Assembly (NCBI RefSeq): GCF_002838765.1
Contig: NZ_CP025120.1
Coordinates: 1,240,001-1,304,000 of the forward strand
From: Kangiella profundi
Lineage (GTDB): Bacteria > Pseudomonadota > Gammaproteobacteria > Enterobacterales > Kangiellaceae
DNA: 64,000 bases
Reading direction: 5' to 3'
Under the pieces are notes generated by a model that searched no databases, had not been told where the DNA came from, and saw only the letters and a program-made list of their open reading frames with translations. Positions 61,743-64,000 of this stretch are shown here, piece by piece. The first letter of the stretch is position 1, and every line of letters starts with the position of its first letter. Both the position numbers and the translations under genes were made by a program.

Positions 61743-63266
61743 ATGACGGTGAAAAAGATGGGATCAGCAAACGCTCTTAAAGTTATTGATATAGGTATCG
61801 ATACCCACCAGGAACCTGTTGTTTATATGCGCAGTGACTGCCATATCTGCCGCTCAGAAGGTTTTACGGCTAACAGTCGCGTTTCAGTGGATGATGGCCA
61901 AAACCAAATAATCGCAACGATCAACGTGGTGGATGAGAAGGTCATTGAACCAGGCAGCGCTGGCTTATCCAAAATCGCCATGCAACGGCTGGGAGTTGCC
62001 GAAGGGACATCGATTAGCGTCAGTCATGCACCGGTGGTGACATCGCTGGCAGCTGTTCGCAAAAAAATATTTGGCCATAAGCTCAGCGACGAGGAAGTCA
62101 CCGAGATCGTAAAGGACATAAGCGACCATCGTTATTCCGATATCGAAATTGCCAGCTTTCTCAGCGTTTGTGCGGGCAGTCGTCTGGATGTGGATGAAAT
62201 CATTGCCTTGACACAGGCCATGGTGGCTTGCGGTAAACGTCTAAGCTGGCCCGATTCACCCATGGTGCTGGATAAGCATTGCATTGGTGGATTGCCGGGT
62301 AATCGCACCACTCCTTTAGTGGTAGCGATTATCAGTGCAGCAGGATTAACCATACCGAAAACATCTTCACGTGCCATCACTTCACCGGCAGGTACAGCTG
62401 ATACCATGGAGGCCCTGACGACAGTCAATCTCAGCCTCTCACAGATTCAACGAGTTGTTGCAGAAACTCACGGCTGTCTCGCCTGGGGTGGGGCGGTGAA
62501 TCTTAGCCCCGCCGATGATTTATTGATTCGAATTGAGCGTGCGCTGGATCTTGATGGCGAAGGGCAGTTGATTGCATCGGTATTGTCGAAAAAAATCGCT
62601 GCGGGTTCTACCCATGTGGTGATTGATATTCCAGTCGGCCCTACTGCAAAAGTGCGTTCGCAAAAAGACGCCGATCGCCTCGCTTCACTATTTACACAGG
62701 TTGGTGCTACGTGCGGACTTCAGGTTCGTTGCTTGATAACGGACGGTAGTCAGCCCGTCGGGCGCGGTGTTGGTCCAGTAGAGGAAGTCCGCGATGTAAT
62801 GGCTGTTTTGCGGCGCAGCAGCGATGCTGCCGAGGACCTTCGAGAGCGGGCACTGTTTTTGGCGGCCCATCTGTTTTCCCTGGCGTATCAGCAAACCTAT
62901 GAACAAGGTTTGCAAAAGGCTACCGAAATTCTTGATAGCGGTGCGGCGTGGAAACAATTTCACCGAATTATAGCGGCCCAGGGCGGGATGAAATCTTTGC
63001 CTTCTGCAGATTTTCAACATACGGTAACCACCGCATCAACCGGCACTTTGCAGACGATTGATAATCGCCAATTAGCGCGCTTGGCGAAACTGGCGGGAGC
63101 GCCCAATGTCGCAGCAGCGGGTTTGCGCTTGCATAAAAGTGTCGGTGAAAAGGTAGAGCGAGGTGAACCACTGTTCACACTGTACAGTGACACAGAAGGC
63201 GAATTGCAATACGCATTGGCTTATTACCGACAATCCAACATTTTTACCATTGGAGATGCCTCATGA
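61743..63266 (+). CDS. Thymidine/AMP phosphorylase family protein (DeoA-like)
   Basis: A 507-residue nucleoside phosphorylase. An N-terminal beta domain (~1-85) precedes the helical and alpha/beta domains, the layout of archaeal AMP phosphorylase rather than the 440-residue E. coli DeoA. Phosphate/substrate motifs include DKHCIGGLPGNRTTP and SSRAITSPAGTADTMEAL. It would release a base from a nucleoside or nucleotide with phosphate. Start chosen at the ATG at 61743; an in-frame start at 61698 overlaps the previous gene. Its stop overlaps the start of the PRPP-synthetase gene (ATGA). Confidence 0.85.
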   Translation: MTVKKMGSANALKVIDIGIDTHQEPVVYMRSDCHICRSEGFTANSRVSVDDGQNQIIATINVVDEKVIEPGSAGLSKIAMQRLGVAEGTSISVSHAPVVTSLAAVRKKIFGHKLSDEEVTEIVKDISDHRYSDIEIASFLSVCAGSRLDVDEIIALTQAMVACGKRLSWPDSPMVLDKHCIGGLPGNRTTPLVVAIISAAGLTIPKTSSRAITSPAGTADTMEALTTVNLSLSQIQRVVAETHGCLAWGGAVNLSPADDLLIRIERALDLDGEGQLIASVLSKKIAAGSTHVVIDIPVGPTAKVRSQKDADRLASLFTQVGATCGLQVRCLITDGSQPVGRGVGPVEEVRDVMAVLRRSSDAAEDLRERALFLAAHLFSLAYQQTYEQGLQKATEILDSGAAWKQFHRIIAAQGGMKSLPSADFQHTVTTASTGTLQTIDNRQLARLAKLAGAPNVAAAGLRLHKSVGEKVERGEPLFTLYSDTEGELQYALAYYRQSNIFTIGDAS

Positions 63267-64000
63267 GTGAGTCGAAGACAGTTTTAGGAAGGAAACCCTT
63301 AGTGTTTAGCTTGGACAATCACTCGTTGGCGGATTCACTTGCAAAGACGAAGAGTGTGCAGCGTGGTAAGTTTGACGTACGTCAATTTCCCGATGGCGAA
63401 TCCTATTTACGTATCACCTCCGATGTGGAAGGGCGTGTCTGTATTGTTGTTGCTGATTTGTCGCACCCCAATGCGAAGTATCTGCCGTTACTATTTTTGG
63501 TCGAAACCCTGCGAGAACTGGGGGCTTCGCAAGTTGGCTTGGTGGCGCCCTATCTTAGCTATATGCGCCAAGATCGCCGTTTTGTAGATGGGGAGGCAGT
63601 GACTTCACGCATTTTTGCCAAATCCCTTTCTCAACATATAGATTGGTTGGTGACAGTTGATCCACATTTACATCGCTATCACTCCCTCGACGAAATTTAC
63701 ACTGTACCTAGTCAAGTTGTACAAGGTGCTCCGGCATTGGCACAGTGGTTAAAATCAAAAACAAATCTATTGTTGGTAGGGCCTGATAGTGAGAGTGAAC
63801 AATGGGTATCTGATATTGCCAATTATAGCCAGCACCCGTTTGTGATCGGTGAGAAACAGCGTTTCGGTGATCGTCATGTAGAAGTCTCCTTGCCAAACAT
63901 TGATGCATACAGAGATAAAACAGCCGTTATTATTGATGATGTGATATCGAGCGGGCAGACCATTCTGGAATGCATAAAATACCTTAAATCCAAGGGCGTC
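63263..64000 (+). CDS. Ribose-phosphate pyrophosphokinase-like protein, cut by window end
   Basis: Open from the ATG at 63263 to the last base (246 codons). Motifs of PRPP synthetase: VRQFPDGESYLRI, PYLSYMRQDRRFVDGEAVTSR, TVDPHLHRYHSL (metal/ATP site) and VIIDDVISSGQT (PRPP loop). The family is ~310 residues, so about 60 residues lie beyond the window. The sequence is diverged from housekeeping Prs (for example DPHLHRYHS for DLHAxQIQG). Coupled to the phosphorylase by an ATGA overlap, so the two probably act in sequence on ribose phosphates. Confidence 0.85.
   Translation, partial: MSESKTVLGRKPLVFSLDNHSLADSLAKTKSVQRGKFDVRQFPDGESYLRITSDVEGRVCIVVADLSHPNAKYLPLLFLVETLRELGASQVGLVAPYLSYMRQDRRFVDGEAVTSRIFAKSLSQHIDWLVTVDPHLHRYHSLDEIYTVPSQVVQGAPALAQWLKSKTNLLLVGPDSESEQWVSDIANYSQHPFVIGEKQRFGDRHVEVSLPNIDAYRDKTAVIIDDVISSGQTILECIKYLKSKGV

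Overview
The window looks like a chromosome segment of a marine gammaproteobacterium. The gene set and moderate-to-low GC resemble Kangiella and its relatives (glutaryl-CoA dehydrogenase, Prc, phhA/hppD, ergothioneine genes). The genus is an inference from gene content, not a search result. From about 48.4 kb to the right edge the codon use becomes visibly more GC-rich and the genes are a copper/silver resistance island, almost certainly acquired.

Layout. 1-8.4 kb: end of a secreted subtilase, glutaryl-CoA dehydrogenase, a small unknown, the tail-specific protease Prc, an MscS channel and a ZntB-type transporter. 8.4-16.3 kb: an anaerobic block with a tyrosine-decarboxylase-like PLP enzyme, a DGC zinc protein, class III ribonucleotide reductase (nrdD, a separate 45-residue glycyl-radical protein, nrdG), a Dnr-like Crp/Fnr regulator and an outer-membrane channel. 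FNR/Dnr-type boxes (TTGAY-N4-ATCAA or close) lie in front of the decarboxylase, the DGC gene, nrdD and the channel. 16.3-23.8 kb: palindromic repeats, trhP(yegQ), phhA-VOC-hppD (tyrosine catabolism), an HMA-CDF cation transporter with an MgtC-like protein, and divergent pirin and SDR genes sharing a perfect FNR-type box. 24-35.3 kb: a membrane protein, a Tat-exported kelch protein, a VOC protein, an APC permease, a phzF-egtB-egtD cluster (ergothioneine), a YqaA-like protein, an amidohydrolase, DoxX/LysR, and a DUF2231-NTF2 fusion with a His-rich linker.

35.4-44.1 kb: a divalent-metal RND efflux operon (TolC-CzcB-CzcA, HupE-like, membrane-anchored and small periplasmic proteins) headed by a BlaI-type repressor and an M56 membrane protease. 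The same 21-bp palindrome occurs before blaI and at the 5' end of the tolC gene, so the repressor probably controls both. 44.1-46.7 kb: a porin-like barrel and a diheme cytochrome c. 46.7-48.2 kb: decayed DNA including a broken AAA/DUF4143 ATPase.

48.4-64 kb: copper/silver island. It holds a Cys/His-rich exported protein, a DUF411 lipoprotein, CusC-CusB-CusA, a MerR regulator with a 19-bp-spacer promoter upstream, a CopZ-like protein, a CopA ATPase, a cupredoxin, a PII-like protein, DUF2933, an ICMT-like methyltransferase, a broken Met/His-rich protein, an unknown small protein, a thymidine/AMP phosphorylase and a PRPP synthetase cut by the window end. The island carries several lesions: a 29-bp tandem duplication that detaches an 11 x MNHED tail from CusB, a PII-like frame with no normal start codon, and a pseudogene with three stops and a frameshift.

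The most notable features are the split NrdD, the BlaI/M56-controlled metal efflux operon with its repeated operator, the dense set of FNR-type boxes, and the CusB tail duplication. No tRNA, rRNA, CRISPR array, integrase or intact insertion sequence was seen.
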